Notes: generated by a model not told the origin, from the sequence alone. A DNA stretch of 64,000 nucleotides from Phytohabitans rumicis (GCF_011764445.1 NZ_BLPG01000001.1:4030001-4094000); one strand, 5' to 3'. Numbered from the stretch's first letter, positions 8,245 through 17,352 are shown. A program made the numbers and translations.

Positions 8245-9464
8245 GTGGCATTCGAGGTACGCCGGGAGCTGCTCGACGAGTGTGTCCACTGTGGCTTCTG
8301 CCTGCCGACCTGCCCGACGTACGTGCTCACCGGCGACGAGGCGGAGTCGCCGCGCGGGCGGATCTACCTCATGGACCTCGCGACGCGCGGCGAGGCACCG
8401 GTGGCCGGCCCCGTCACCCGGCACCTCGACTCGTGCCTGGGCTGCCTCGCCTGCGTGCCGGCCTGCCCGTCCGGGGTGCGCTACGACGCGCTGATCGAGG
8501 CGGCCCGCCCGCAGCTCAACCGCGAGGTGCCCCGCGACCGGCTGTTCCGCGCGCTCGTGTTCGGGCTCTTCCCGTACCCGCGCCGGCTGCGGGTCGCCGC
8601 CCTCCTCGGCGTGCTCTATCAGCGGCTGGGCCTGCGCCGGCTGGCACGCCGGCTGCCGCCGCGACTGCGCGCCCTGGACGGGCTCCTGCCGCCGGTGCGC
8701 GTGCGGGACCTGTTCCGGCGTACCCCGTCGACAGCCGGGGTAAGAGGCGGGTGGCGCTGTTGACCGGCTGCGCGCAGCGGGTGTTCTTCTCGCACGTGAA
8801 CGCGGCCACCGCGCGCGTCCTCGCGGCCGAGGGCTGCGAGGTCGCGGTCCCGCGCGGGCAGGGCTGTTGCGGCGCGCTCAGTCTGCACACCGGCCGCGAC
8901 GAGGAGGCGCGGCGGTTCGCGCGGCGCACGGTGGACGCCTTTTCCGGGTACGACACGGTCGTGGTCAACGTGGCCGGCTGCGGCTCGGTGCTGAAGGAGT
9001 ACGGCGAGCTGCTGCGCGACGATCCGGCGTACGCCGAGCGGGCCGCCGCGTTCGCGGCCCGCGTGCGGGACGTCACCGAGGTGCTCGCCGAGCTGCCTCC
9101 GCTGGCCCCGCGGCACCCGCTCGCCGCACGCGTCGCCTACCACGACGCCTGCCACCTGGCCAACGCCCAGCGCATCACCGAGCAGCCCCGCGACCTGCTG
9201 CGGAGCATCCCCGGCGTGGAGCTGGTCGAGGTGCCGGAGGCGAAGATCTGCTGCGGCTCGGCGGGCGTCTACAACCTGCTGGAGGCCGAGACCGCCGAGC
9301 AGCTCGGCCGGCGCAAGGCGGAAAACCTGGCGTCCGCGCGCCCCGACCTGATCGCGACCGGCAACGCCGGCTGCCTGCTACAGATCAGCCGGTACGCCCA
9401 GGGCGTCCCGATCAAGCATCCGATCGAACTGCTGGACGCGTCGATCCGGGGTGTGAACCCGTAG
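8245..9464 (+). CDS. glcF: Glycolate oxidase iron-sulfur subunit GlcF (one-base frameshift as sequenced)
   Basis: GlcF passes electrons from the flavin subunits to the quinone pool. The N-terminal part carries two 4Fe-4S motifs (CVHCGFCLPTCP and CLGCLACVPACP), and the C-terminal part carries two CCG domains (QGCCGALS and KICCGSAG). The two halves lie in different frames. Adding one C to the CCCC run at 8723-8726 joins them as ...RRTPVDSRGKRRVALL..., giving a normal ~406-residue GlcF. Start GTG 8245 has GGAGG six bases upstream. All catalytic motifs are intact on both sides, so a sequencing error is more likely than a pseudogene. The 3' end overlaps the convergent regulator by 53 bases. Confidence 0.85.
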
Positions 9465-10278
9465 CGGTCATGCTGCCCAGCAGGGCGAGCGCGTGCTCGG
9501 ACGGGCTGCCCGGCTCGGCGTGGTAGACGATGAGCAGCTGCCCGGCCGCGCCGTTGACCGTGAACGTCTCGTACGACAGCGTCATCTCGCCCACCATCGG
9601 GTGGATGAGGCGCTTCGTGCCCGCGGTCTTGGCCTTGACGTCGTGCCGCGCCCACAGCCGCCGGAAGTCCTCGCTCTTCAGCGACAGCTCGCCGACCAGC
9701 TCGGTCAGCCGCGGGTCGTCGAGGTCCGTGCCGGCGCTGGCGCGCAGGCTCGCCACCGTCTCGGCCGCCACGGTGGCCCAGTCGGCGTAGATGCAGCGCG
9801 CGTCGGGCTCCAGGAACGCCACCCGAAGCTGGTTCTGCCCCCGTACCGAGCAGTGGTTGACGGCGGCCGCGAGCGCGTTGTTGGCGAGCACGTCCAGGTA
9901 GCGGCCCAGCACCAGGGCCGGCGTGCCGGACCATGCCGCCAGCAGGCGCAGCAGGCTGGGGCTGACCCGTTCGGGCCGCCTGGGCTGGCGCCGCCGCCGG
10001 GTCACCGGCCGGGCCAGCTCGCGCAGGTGCGCCAGGCCCTCGTCGTCCAGCGAGAACACCCGCGCCAGCGCCTCGACCACCTGCTCGGACGGGTGCTTGT
10101 CGCGCCCCTGCTCCAGCCGTACGTAATAGTCGGCGCTCATCCCGGCGAGCAGCGCGACCTCCTCGCGGCGCAGGCCGGGCACCCGGCGCCGCCCCGGGTC
10201 GGGCAGCCCGAAATCGCCGGGGCGGGCCAGCTCCCGCCGTGCCCGCAGGAACTCGCCGAGCCGGTTCTCGCTGTCCAT
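9412..10278 (-). CDS. XRE-type regulator with MmyB-like ligand-binding domain
   Basis: The 288-residue protein has an N-terminal helix-turn-helix (about residues 8-75, with VPGLRREEVALLAGMSADYY) and a C-terminal MmyB/MLTR ligand-binding domain (about 100-270, PAS-like, thought to bind a fatty acid or similar ligand). Regulators of this class are often encoded divergently from a short-chain dehydrogenase, as here, and repress it. A CCTGGT/ACCAGG palindrome lies in the shared promoter. The 3' end runs 53 bases into glcF in antisense orientation. Confidence 0.88.
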   Translation of the reverse strand: MDSENRLGEFLRARRELARPGDFGLPDPGRRRVPGLRREEVALLAGMSADYYVRLEQGRDKHPSEQVVEALARVFSLDDEGLAHLRELARPVTRRRRQPRRPERVSPSLLRLLAAWSGTPALVLGRYLDVLANNALAAAVNHCSVRGQNQLRVAFLEPDARCIYADWATVAAETVASLRASAGTDLDDPRLTELVGELSLKSEDFRRLWARHDVKAKTAGTKRLIHPMVGEMTLSYETFTVNGAAGQLLIVYHAEPGSPSEHALALLGSMTATGSHPGSTRPAVRSDA

Positions 10279-10310
10279 CGTCCGAGCGTATGCGGGGTTC
10301 CGATGCGTTG

Positions 10311-10331
10311 CCTGGTCCCCGCACTACCAGG
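10311..10331. promoter_or_regulatory. Palindromic operator between regulator and SDR gene
   Basis: CCTGGT and ACCAGG flank a nine-base spacer in the 100-base gap between the divergent MmyB-type regulator and the SDR gene. Placement and symmetry fit a dimer-binding site for the adjacent regulator. Confidence 0.6.
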
Positions 10332-10378
10332 AAAAGGCCGTCCTGGAAGCCGGCGCGGGCCGGCGCCACGGTGGGGGC

Positions 10379-11128
10379 ATGACAAACACTCTTTCCGGCC
10401 GCGTGGCGGTCGTCACCGGAGCCACCAGCGGTATCGGCGCGGCCACGGCGAAGCGGCTGGCCGCCGAGGGCGCGGCGGTCGCCCTTGTCGGGCGGCGCGA
10501 GGACCGTCTCAAGGATCTAGCCACCGAGATTGGTACGAACGCGCTCCCGGTCGCCGCGGACGTAGGTGACCGGGACGCGGTCAACGCCGCCGCGGCGACC
10601 ATCCGCGCGACGCTGGGCCGGGTGGACCTGGTCGTGGCGAACGCGGGTGTGATGCTCGCCGCACCGTTCGAGGCGGCGCAGACCGTCGAGTGGGACCAGA
10701 TGATCAACACGAACGTCAACGGCCTGCTCTACACCGGCCGGGCCTTCATCGACGACCTGCTCGCGACCGCGGCGGACGGCAAGCCGGCGGACCTTGTACA
10801 CGTGGGCTCGATCGGTGGGCACACGGTCTTCCCGAACTACGGCGTCTACACCGCGACCAAGGCGGCCGTCGCGCACCTGACCCGCAACCTGCGGGCGGAG
10901 TTCGGCCCGCGCGGCGTACGGGTGAAGAACGTCGAGCCCGGGTTCGTCCACACCGAGTTGGGCGACGGCATGCGGGACGCCGGCCAGCGCGCCACCCTCA
11001 TCGAATGGCGGGACTCCCTGGAGGTGCTCGTCTCCGAGGACATCGCCGACGCCATCGCGTACGCCGTCGCGACGCCGACCCGGATGAACGTCGCCGAGCT
11101 GATCGTCGTGCCGACGCAGCAGGGCTAG
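10379..11128 (+). CDS. Short-chain dehydrogenase/reductase
   Basis: The 249-residue classical SDR has the cofactor motif TGATSGIG (residues 13-20), the ANAGVM motif near 88, and the catalytic Ser (VGSIGG) and YTATK near 158-162. An arginine after the second strand (GRRED) suggests NADPH preference. The substrate is unknown. The last codons overlap the convergent membrane protein by four bases. Divergent pairing with a MmyB-type regulator suggests induction by the SDR substrate or a related lipid-like ligand. Confidence 0.9.
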   Translation: MTNTLSGRVAVVTGATSGIGAATAKRLAAEGAAVALVGRREDRLKDLATEIGTNALPVAADVGDRDAVNAAAATIRATLGRVDLVVANAGVMLAAPFEAAQTVEWDQMINTNVNGLLYTGRAFIDDLLATAADGKPADLVHVGSIGGHTVFPNYGVYTATKAAVAHLTRNLRAEFGPRGVRVKNVEPGFVHTELGDGMRDAGQRATLIEWRDSLEVLVSEDIADAIAYAVATPTRMNVAELIVVPTQQG

Positions 11129-11818
11129 GACTTCGCTTTCTTGGGGGTCTTCGAGGGTGCCGGCGTACCCAGCAGGTTTTCGCAGTATGCCGGCACCTTC
11201 TTTCTGGTGCCCGCCGCCTCGATCAGCACCCGGAGCTCCGCCGCCGTCAATGCCTTCGCCGGCTTCTTCTTTCCGGACTCCAGCCAGGTCCGGCACAGTT
11301 CCGCCGCGGCCGACGACGCCGGAGGCGTCTCGGTGGATACGGGCTTCGCCGCGGTAGGGGACGGGGCCGGACGGGGCTTCTTGCGCGGCGGCGGCGCCCC
11401 CACACCTCGTGCGCGGTCTGCTGGGCACCGCTCGGCAGCACGCCCGTCTGAGCCGCCACCGCCGACCCGCCGACCATGATCACTGCCGTCCCGGCGGCCA
11501 CCCACAGGGCCGAGGAACGCCGCTGCCATGAGGGAGCCGGCCCGGCACCCGGCGCAACTGCCATGGGGGACCCCACTCGCGGCGCAGGGCGGACCACCAG
11601 CGCCGGCGCGGCCGAGCGGCGGCTCGATCGGCGGTCCGGACCGCCCGCTCGAATGCGGCCATCACCTCTTGCTGGCCGACCAGCTCATCCGGGTGCGGTG
11701 GAGCGGACGCGGCGGCGAGCAGCCTGCTCAACTCCGGGTGCTCGGGCCCGACCGGGTCACCCGCGAGCACCCGTTCGGCATCGCGCCGGCTGAGGCGGCG
11801 CCGCCAGTTCCACTGCAT
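11125..11818 (-). CDS. Membrane protein, likely sigma-factor partner (two one-base frameshifts as sequenced)
   Basis: Three frames are needed to read this gene. The N-terminal part opens MQWNWRRRLSRRDAERVLAG and is anti-sigma-like and cytoplasmic. The middle part has one membrane segment (ALWVAAGTAVIMVGGSAVAA). The C-terminal part is a Pro/Ser/Lys-rich extracytoplasmic tail with ELCRTWLESG and VPAYCENLLG cysteines. Adding one base to the GGGGG at 11565-11569 and one to the CCCCC at 11397-11401 gives a single protein of about 231 residues. It starts three bases after the stop of the ECF sigma gene, which supports a regulatory partnership. Both breaks sit in homopolymers, so assembly error is favoured over decay. 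Confidence 0.7.
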
Positions 11819-11821
11819 GCG

Positions 11822-12424
11822 CTACACCCCCTCCGGCGGCGCGGGCTTGAGCCCCAACGACGGCCCGGCCGCCCGCCGGCGGGCCTGCACCTCGGCGTTC
11901 CCGGCCAGGCGGCGCAGCCCGCGCATGGCGGCGATGCGCACCGCTCCCGGCCGCTTGCGCAACACCTGCGCGGTCTGGGCCACGTCCAGCCCGACGACCA
12001 CCCGCAAAGCTACGGCCTCGGCCTGATCCTTGGGGAGCGAGGCGATGACGTTCAGCGCCCAGGCCGTGTCGGACCGCTGGATCACCTGGTGGGACGCGTC
12101 CGGCGCGGTGGTCGGCATGTCCTGATCGGACAGTTCTCGGGGTTCCTCGCGACGGCGGCCCGCGCGCCGGTGCTCGTCGATCGCGCGGTGCCGGGCGATG
12201 CGAAAGAGCCACACCCGGAACGCGGGCGCGTCGCCGGCAAAGGCGGGCAGGTCACGGGCGGCCTGAAGCCAGGTCTCCGAGGCGACGTCTTCGGCCGCGT
12301 CCCGGACGATGACGCGAAGATATCTCAGGAGTGATGGTTGCAAGGAACGCCAGAGATGGGCGAAAGCCGCGGAATCCCCCCGTACGGCCGCGACCAGGGC
12401 CCCGGCTAGTTCCTCGTCGTTCAA
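11822..12424 (-). CDS. ECF-type RNA polymerase sigma factor
   Basis: The 200-residue protein has region 2 at about residues 20-95 (HLWRSLQPSLLRYLRV, then DVASETWLQAARDL and FRVWLFRIARHRAIDEHR). Region 4 lies at about 120-175 (VIASLPKDQAEAVALRVVVGLDVAQTAQVLRKRPGAVR). Region 3 is missing, as expected for the ECF group. The single-membrane-span gene right after it is the probable anti-sigma or regulatory partner. No promoter consensus could be assigned. Confidence 0.9.
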   Translation of the reverse strand: MNDEELAGALVAAVRGDSAAFAHLWRSLQPSLLRYLRVIVRDAAEDVASETWLQAARDLPAFAGDAPAFRVWLFRIARHRAIDEHRRAGRRREEPRELSDQDMPTTAPDASHQVIQRSDTAWALNVIASLPKDQAEAVALRVVVGLDVAQTAQVLRKRPGAVRIAAMRGLRRLAGNAEVQARRRAAGPSLGLKPAPPEGV

Positions 12425-12478
12425 GAGAACTGTTCCCGTCCCAGGCGTTGTCGATCTAGGAGGGTAACAGCAATCGGA

Positions 12479-12766
12479 TCATGGTGGGCCGACCCCTGAG
12501 GTCGGATCCGGCTGGTGGATGCGGGTGCGGTCGTCGAAAATGATCGGCGTCCGGTCCTGGGTCTGGTTCAGCGCCCACAGCCCGATGAGGTCGGCGACGG
12601 CGAACACGATCGCGATCAGCACCGCCAGGATCAGCCGGCGCCGCCGCTCCCGCCGCCGCCACTGCGCCCGCGCCGGCTCGTACGCGGGTGGCGCCGCGTC
12701 GACCTGAGCGGCCAGCGCGTCCAGCGTCTCGCGCAGGCGTTCTTCGGTGCTGCTGTCGCTCATCAT
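12479..12766 (-). CDS. Small single-span membrane protein, probable partner of the adjacent sigma factor
   Basis: The 95-residue protein has an acidic cytoplasmic N-terminus (EERLRETLDALAAQVDAAPP), a basic patch, one transmembrane helix (about residues 44-66, LILAVLIAIVFAVADLIGLW) and a short external tail. Its ATG overlaps the TGA of the upstream sigma gene as ATGA, indicating coupled translation. Topology and pairing suggest an anti-sigma-like role, but no zinc-binding ZAS motif is present, so this remains inference. Confidence 0.65.
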   Translation of the reverse strand: MMSDSSTEERLRETLDALAAQVDAAPPAYEPARAQWRRRERRRRLILAVLIAIVFAVADLIGLWALNQTQDRTPIIFDDRTRIHQPDPTSGVGPP

Positions 12767-13278
12767 CGCCGTTCCTCCAGCACGCGCGTGAGGGCGGCCA
12801 TCCCGCGCGAGGTGTGTGACTTCACCGCGCCGCAGGAGATGCCCATCGCGGCGGCGATCTCGGCTTCGCGCAGCCCGAGCCAGTGCCGCAGGACGAGCGC
12901 CTCCCGTTGCCGCGCGGGCAGTTCCTTGAGCGCCGCGACCAGCGCCCGCTGGTCATCCTGCAGCAGCGCCTCGGTCTCCGCGGAGCTGCCGGGCAGCATC
13001 CCGGCATCCGGCGTGGCGTGCCTGCGCACGACCTGGAGGTGGCGCAGGCGCATCCGGGTGAGGTTGCAGACCACCGACCGCAGGTACGCCACCGCCGCGC
13101 CCGCCTCGCGCAGCTTCTTCCAGCGCCGGTAGAGCTGGTAGAACGCCTCGGCCACGATGTCCTCCGCGTCGTCGGCGCCGAGGAGCACGGCGAGCCGCAG
13201 CATCGCCCCGTACTGGGAACCGAAGATTTCGGCGAGGGCCGCGTCCTGGTCGACGGCCACCTCGATCGGCGTGGTCAT
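12763..13278 (-). CDS. SigE-family ECF sigma factor
   Basis: The 171-residue protein matches actinobacterial SigE-family sigma-70 factors: region 2 with DAEDIVAEAFYQLYRRW and VAYLRSVVCNLTRMR, and region 4 with LPARQREALVLRHWLGLREAEIAAAMGISCGAVKSHTSRG. Start ATG 13278 overlaps the stop of the symporter gene by four bases, and its own stop overlaps the next gene by four. The three genes therefore look like one operon. The unusual linkage of a solute symporter with a sigma factor may only reflect shared transcription. Confidence 0.9.
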   Translation of the reverse strand: MTTPIEVAVDQDAALAEIFGSQYGAMLRLAVLLGADDAEDIVAEAFYQLYRRWKKLREAGAAVAYLRSVVCNLTRMRLRHLQVVRRHATPDAGMLPGSSAETEALLQDDQRALVAALKELPARQREALVLRHWLGLREAEIAAAMGISCGAVKSHTSRGMAALTRVLEERR

Positions 13279-14741
13279 GTGATCCGCACCGCCGTCCGGG
13301 TGCCGGCGAGGACCAGCGTGAGGCCCGCCGCCACGGCGAGGTTCAGGGCGAACGCGACCAGCGCGGCGTACACCGGGACGCCGGCCACGGACACCACCGC
13401 GGAGAAGCCGCCCCAGACCACCAGCAACGTGCCGGCGACCATGCCGACCGCCCAGCCCGCGAGGAGCGCGCGCCGGTCCAGCCAGGTCGTGAAGAGGCCG
13501 ATCGCGATCGCCGGGAACGTCTGCAGGATCCACACCCCGCCGAGCAGTTGGAGGTTGATGGCGTCCTGGTTGCGCAGGCCCAGGACGAAGGCGACCGCGC
13601 CCACCTTCGCGGTCAGCGACACCAGCTGCGCGATCCGGGTCTGGTGCTTGGGCGTCGCGGTCGGGTGAAAGTACTCGACGTAGATGTTCCGGACGAACGC
13701 GGTCGCCGCCGCGATCGACATCACCGCCGCCGGCACCAGCGCGCCGACTACAAAGGCACCGAAGAGTACGCCGGTGAGCGCGGCCGGCATGAGCTGCTTG
13801 ACCAGCAGCGGGACGGCCGATTCGGCGTTCCCCGGCGGGGCCTCGACACCGGCGGCGAGCGCCGCGATCCCGAGGACGCCGAAGAGCCCGAGCACCGCGG
13901 TCCAGGCCGGCAGCGCCACCGTGACCTTGCGCAGCGTCTGCGGGCTGGACGCGGCGAACGCGGCGGTCAGCACGTGCGGGTACATCAGCAGCGCCATGGC
14001 CGAGCCGAGCGCGAGCGTGGCGAACGCCGGGTACAGCTCGGGGTCGAGGGTGAGCGCGGTGTGCCGGGCCTCGGCGCTCTCGAACATCCGGCCCGGACCG
14101 CCCAGCTCGTCCAGGACCACCGCCACCACCGCGAGCGTCGCGCCGAAGATCGCCGCGCCCTTGACCATGGAGATCACCGCGGGCGCCCGGAGCCCGTGCC
14201 GGTACGTGGCCGCCGCCAGCACCGCGAACACCGCGATCAGGGCCAGGTCGCCGGCCAGCCCGCGCGGGTACAGGCCGCCCGCCGTGAGCACGGCCCGGAT
14301 GCCGAGCAACTGCAACGCGATGTACGGCATCGTGGCCAGGATCCCGGTCAGCGCGACGGCCAGGGCGAGCAGCGGCGAGTCGTACCGGCCCTTCACGTAG
14401 TCGGCCACGGTGATGTAGCCGTGCTCGCGCGCCACCGCCCACAGCCGCGGCAGCAGCACGAACGCCAGCGGATAAACGATCACCGTGTACGGCAGCGCGA
14501 AGAACCCGAGCGCCCCGGCGCCGTAAACGAGCCCGGGTACGGCGGCGAACGTGTACGCGGTGTAGATGGTCCCGCCGAGCAGGAACCAGGTGGTGGGTGC
14601 CCCGAAGCGCCGGTTGGCCAGCGCCCAGCCCTCCAGCGTCGGCAGCGAGTCGTCCCGCCGGAACCAGCGCGCGGCGACCGCGACCAGCGACGTACCGCCG
14701 ACAACGGCGAGAAACGCGCCGACGGTCAGAGGCTCGGGCAT
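13275..14741 (-). CDS. Sodium:solute symporter family permease
   Basis: The 488-residue protein has about 13 hydrophobic helices and SSS-family features, including an N-terminal GWALANRRFGAPTTWFLLGG, YTAYTFAAVPGLVYGAG and GYITVADYVKGRY. It resembles monocarboxylate (acetate/pyruvate/propionate) importers such as MctC, which would fit the nearby divergent CstA-type pyruvate transporter. ATG 14741 is chosen; a GTG at 14765 would add eight residues. SSS proteins of this type are usually co-transcribed with a DUF3311 protein. Here the DUF3311 gene is across the divergent promoter instead. The substrate is inferred. Confidence 0.85.
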   Translation of the reverse strand: MPEPLTVGAFLAVVGGTSLVAVAARWFRRDDSLPTLEGWALANRRFGAPTTWFLLGGTIYTAYTFAAVPGLVYGAGALGFFALPYTVIVYPLAFVLLPRLWAVAREHGYITVADYVKGRYDSPLLALAVALTGILATMPYIALQLLGIRAVLTAGGLYPRGLAGDLALIAVFAVLAAATYRHGLRAPAVISMVKGAAIFGATLAVVAVVLDELGGPGRMFESAEARHTALTLDPELYPAFATLALGSAMALLMYPHVLTAAFAASSPQTLRKVTVALPAWTAVLGLFGVLGIAALAAGVEAPPGNAESAVPLLVKQLMPAALTGVLFGAFVVGALVPAAVMSIAAATAFVRNIYVEYFHPTATPKHQTRIAQLVSLTAKVGAVAFVLGLRNQDAINLQLLGGVWILQTFPAIAIGLFTTWLDRRALLAGWAVGMVAGTLLVVWGGFSAVVSVAGVPVYAALVAFALNLAVAAGLTLVLAGTRTAVRIT

Positions 14742-14833
14742 GATCTTAGGTTGCGCACGGGCCACATCCGTTTACACGAAACATCGGCGAAATCTCCGGT
14801 AAACCAGTTCCACAGGTCCGGCAACTCTGCCAT

Positions 14834-15028
14834 GTGACGTCGAACACCGCACGACTGGTCGCCGCCGGATGCCTCGCCGCACCCTTCGTCGGCCTGCTCT
14901 GGGTGCCCTTGTACGGCAACGGTCCCAGTTGGGGCGGTGTGCCGTTCTTTTACTGGTATCAACTGGCTTGGGTGCCTTTGAGTGTTCTACTCATGTCTGT
15001 CGCGTACCTGCTGCTCCGCCGCCGCTAA
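14834..15028 (+). CDS. DUF3311 family small membrane protein
   Basis: The 64-residue protein has two transmembrane helices (about 8-26 and 40-60, WVPLYGNG and FFYWYQLAWVPLSVLLM) and ends in LLLRRR. This is the DUF3311 pattern, normally paired with sodium:solute symporters and possibly needed for their assembly. It starts with GTG at 14834. The symporter is encoded divergently 92 bases away, and cstA follows after 15 bases. Confidence 0.8.
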   Translation: MTSNTARLVAAGCLAAPFVGLLWVPLYGNGPSWGGVPFFYWYQLAWVPLSVLLMSVAYLLLRRR

Positions 15029-15043
15029 CCCCCGGAGGCCCCC

Positions 15044-17173
15044 ATGTCCCGCTTCAAACTCCGATCCGTACTCATCTGGTCCGCCGTGGCGATCGCCGGC
15101 GCGGTCGCCTGGGGAGTGCTCGCCCTCTCCCGTGGTGAAGAGATCTCCGCCATCTGGCTGGTCATCGCCGCCCTCGGCTCGTACGCCATCGCGTACCGCT
15201 TCTACGCCCGGTTCATCGTCCGCAAGGTCCTGCGCGTCGACGACACCCGCGCCACCCCGGCCGAACGGCTGGACAACGGCATGGACTACCAGCCGACCGA
15301 CCGGCGCATCCTGGTCGGCCACCACTTCGCCGCCATCGCCGGCGCCGGACCGCTGGTGGGCCCGGTGCTCGCGGCGCAGATGGGCTACCTGCCGGGGACG
15401 ATGTGGATCGTCTTCGGCGTGATCTTCGCGGGCGCGGTGCAGGACATGGTGATCCTGTTCTTCTCGATGCGCCGCAACGGGAAGAGCCTGGGGCAGATGG
15501 CCCGCGACGAGATCGGCGCGGTGGGCGGGGTGGCGGCCCTGCTGGCCGTGTTCTCCATCATGATCATCCTGCTCGCGGTGCTGGCGCTCGTGGTCGTCAA
15601 CGCTCTGGCGAAGTCGCCGTGGGGCACGTTCTCGATCGCGATGACCATCCCGATCGCCCTGCTGATGGGCTTCTACCTGCGCGTACTGCGGCCCGGCCGG
15701 GTCATCGAGACCACCGTGATCGGCGTCGGCCTGCTGCTGCTCGCGATCGCCGCGGGCGGCTGGGTGCAGGAGTCCAGCTGGGCCGACGCGTTCACGCTCA
15801 GCCCGAAGACGCTGGCCGTCTGCCTGGTGGTGTACGGCTTCTTCGCCTCCGTACTGCCGGTGTGGATGCTGCTGGCACCGCGGGACTACCTGTCCACGTT
15901 CATGAAGGTCGGCACGATCGGGCTGCTGGCGATCGGCGTGCTCATCGCCGCGCCGAACCTGCAGACCGAGGCGGTCACGAAGTTCGCCAGCAGCGGCACC
16001 GGCCCGGTCTTCTCCGGCAAGCTCTTCCCGTTCGTCTTCATCATCATCGCCTGCGGTGCGCTGTCCGGATTCCACTCGCTCATCGCGTCCGGCACCACGC
16101 CCAAGATGATCCAGAAGGAGTCGCAGGTCCGGCTCGTCGGCTACGGCGCGATGCTGATGGAGTCGTTCGTCGCCGTCATGGCGCTGATCGCGGCCTGCAT
16201 CCTCGAACCCGGCCTCTACTATGCGATGAACGCGCCGGCCGGCGTGCTCGGCTCCACAGTGGAGAGTGCCTCCGCCGCCGTCTCCAACCTCGGCTTCACC
16301 ATCTCCCCGCAGGACCTGAGCGCCGCCGCCGCGGCGGTCGACGAGCAGACCCTGGTCGCCCGTACGGGCGGCGCGCCCACCCTGGCCATCGGCATGTCGG
16401 AGATCTTCTCCAGCGTGCTGGGCGGGGCGTCACTGAAGGCGTTCTGGTACCACTTCGCCATCATGTTCGAGGCGCTCTTCATCCTGACCACGGTCGACGC
16501 CGGCACCCGCGTCGGGCGGTTCATGCTGCAGGACACGCTCGGCAACGTCTGGAAGCCGATCGGCCGGGTCAGCTGGCTGCCCGGGCTCTGGGCGACCAGC
16601 GCCGCCGTCGTACTGGCCTGGGGCTACTTCCTCTACACCGGCGTGACCAACCCGCTCGGCGGGATCAACCAGCTCTTCCCGCTCTTCGGCATCGCCAACC
16701 AACTGCTGGCGGCGGTCGCGCTCGCGGTGGCCACCACGATCCTGATCAAGAGCGGGCGGCTCAAGTGGGCCTGGGTCACCGCCGTACCGCTCGCCTGGGA
16801 CGCCACGGTCACGCTGACCGCGAGCTGGCAGAAGGTGTTCTCCGACGACCCGCGCATCGGCTTCTTCGCCCAGCGCGACCGCTACGCCAGCGCCCTCGAC
16901 CGCGGCGAGATCCTGGCGCCGGCCAAGAGCCTCGACGACATGCGGGCGGTGGTCACCAACTCCACCGTGGACGGTGTGCTGTCGGCGCTCTTCGCGATCC
17001 TGGTCATCCTCGTCATCGCCAACGCCATGCTGGTCTGGTGGCGCGCCATCCGCGCCCGCACACCGCTGCCCACGACCGAGACCCCGTACGTGGAGTCGAA
17101 GATCGTGGCCCCGTCCGGCCTCTTCCCGACCGCCGAGGAGAAGCAGCGCGAACTCGTGGGGACGGGCACTTGA
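15044..17173 (+). CDS. cstA: CstA-family carbon starvation protein / pyruvate transporter
   Basis: This 709-residue integral membrane protein has about 16-18 helices. It shows CstA-family sequence: KVLRVDDTRATPAERL and NGMDYQPTDRRILVGHHFAA, then AGAGPLVGPVLAAQMG, SGFHSLIASGTTPKMI and NQLFPLFGIANQLLAA. CstA/BtsT proteins import pyruvate and sometimes peptides during carbon limitation. ATG 15044 is preceded by CCCGGAGG. The gene ends TTGA with the start of the YbdD-like partner, the usual arrangement. Confidence 0.93.
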   Translation: MSRFKLRSVLIWSAVAIAGAVAWGVLALSRGEEISAIWLVIAALGSYAIAYRFYARFIVRKVLRVDDTRATPAERLDNGMDYQPTDRRILVGHHFAAIAGAGPLVGPVLAAQMGYLPGTMWIVFGVIFAGAVQDMVILFFSMRRNGKSLGQMARDEIGAVGGVAALLAVFSIMIILLAVLALVVVNALAKSPWGTFSIAMTIPIALLMGFYLRVLRPGRVIETTVIGVGLLLLAIAAGGWVQESSWADAFTLSPKTLAVCLVVYGFFASVLPVWMLLAPRDYLSTFMKVGTIGLLAIGVLIAAPNLQTEAVTKFASSGTGPVFSGKLFPFVFIIIACGALSGFHSLIASGTTPKMIQKESQVRLVGYGAMLMESFVAVMALIAACILEPGLYYAMNAPAGVLGSTVESASAAVSNLGFTISPQDLSAAAAAVDEQTLVARTGGAPTLAIGMSEIFSSVLGGASLKAFWYHFAIMFEALFILTTVDAGTRVGRFMLQDTLGNVWKPIGRVSWLPGLWATSAAVVLAWGYFLYTGVTNPLGGINQLFPLFGIANQLLAAVALAVATTILIKSGRLKWAWVTAVPLAWDATVTLTASWQKVFSDDPRIGFFAQRDRYASALDRGEILAPAKSLDDMRAVVTNSTVDGVLSALFAILVILVIANAMLVWWRAIRARTPLPTTETPYVESKIVAPSGLFPTAEEKQRELVGTGT

Positions 17174-17352
17174 GACGGTTCGTCGCGACCATCCGCTGGT
17201 ACCTGCGCGAGCTGACCGGCGAGGCGGCGTACGACCACTACGTCGAGCGGCACCGGCGCCTCCACCCGGAGGAGCCGCTGCTGTCCCGGCGCGACTTCGA
17301 ACACCAACGCTGCGACCGCCGCGACGACACCCCCACAGCCACCTGCTGCTAA
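17170..17352 (+). CDS. YbdD/YjiX-family small partner of CstA
   Basis: The 60-residue protein starts at TTG 17170, overlapping the cstA stop by four bases. It contains the family signature: WYLRELTGEAAYDHYVERH, then HPEEPLLSRRDFE and a terminal CC. YbdD/YjiX proteins are small subunits needed for full CstA/BtsT transport activity. Codon use and the overlap make it a real gene despite its size. Confidence 0.88.
   Translation: MRRFVATIRWYLRELTGEAAYDHYVERHRRLHPEEPLLSRRDFEHQRCDRRDDTPTATCC

Noticed and set aside
8245-9464. Programmed -1 frameshifting or pseudogene status of glcF
   Set aside because: No slippery heptamer with downstream structure was evident, and the same one-base G/C-run deletion recurs in six other genes, so assembly error explains it better.
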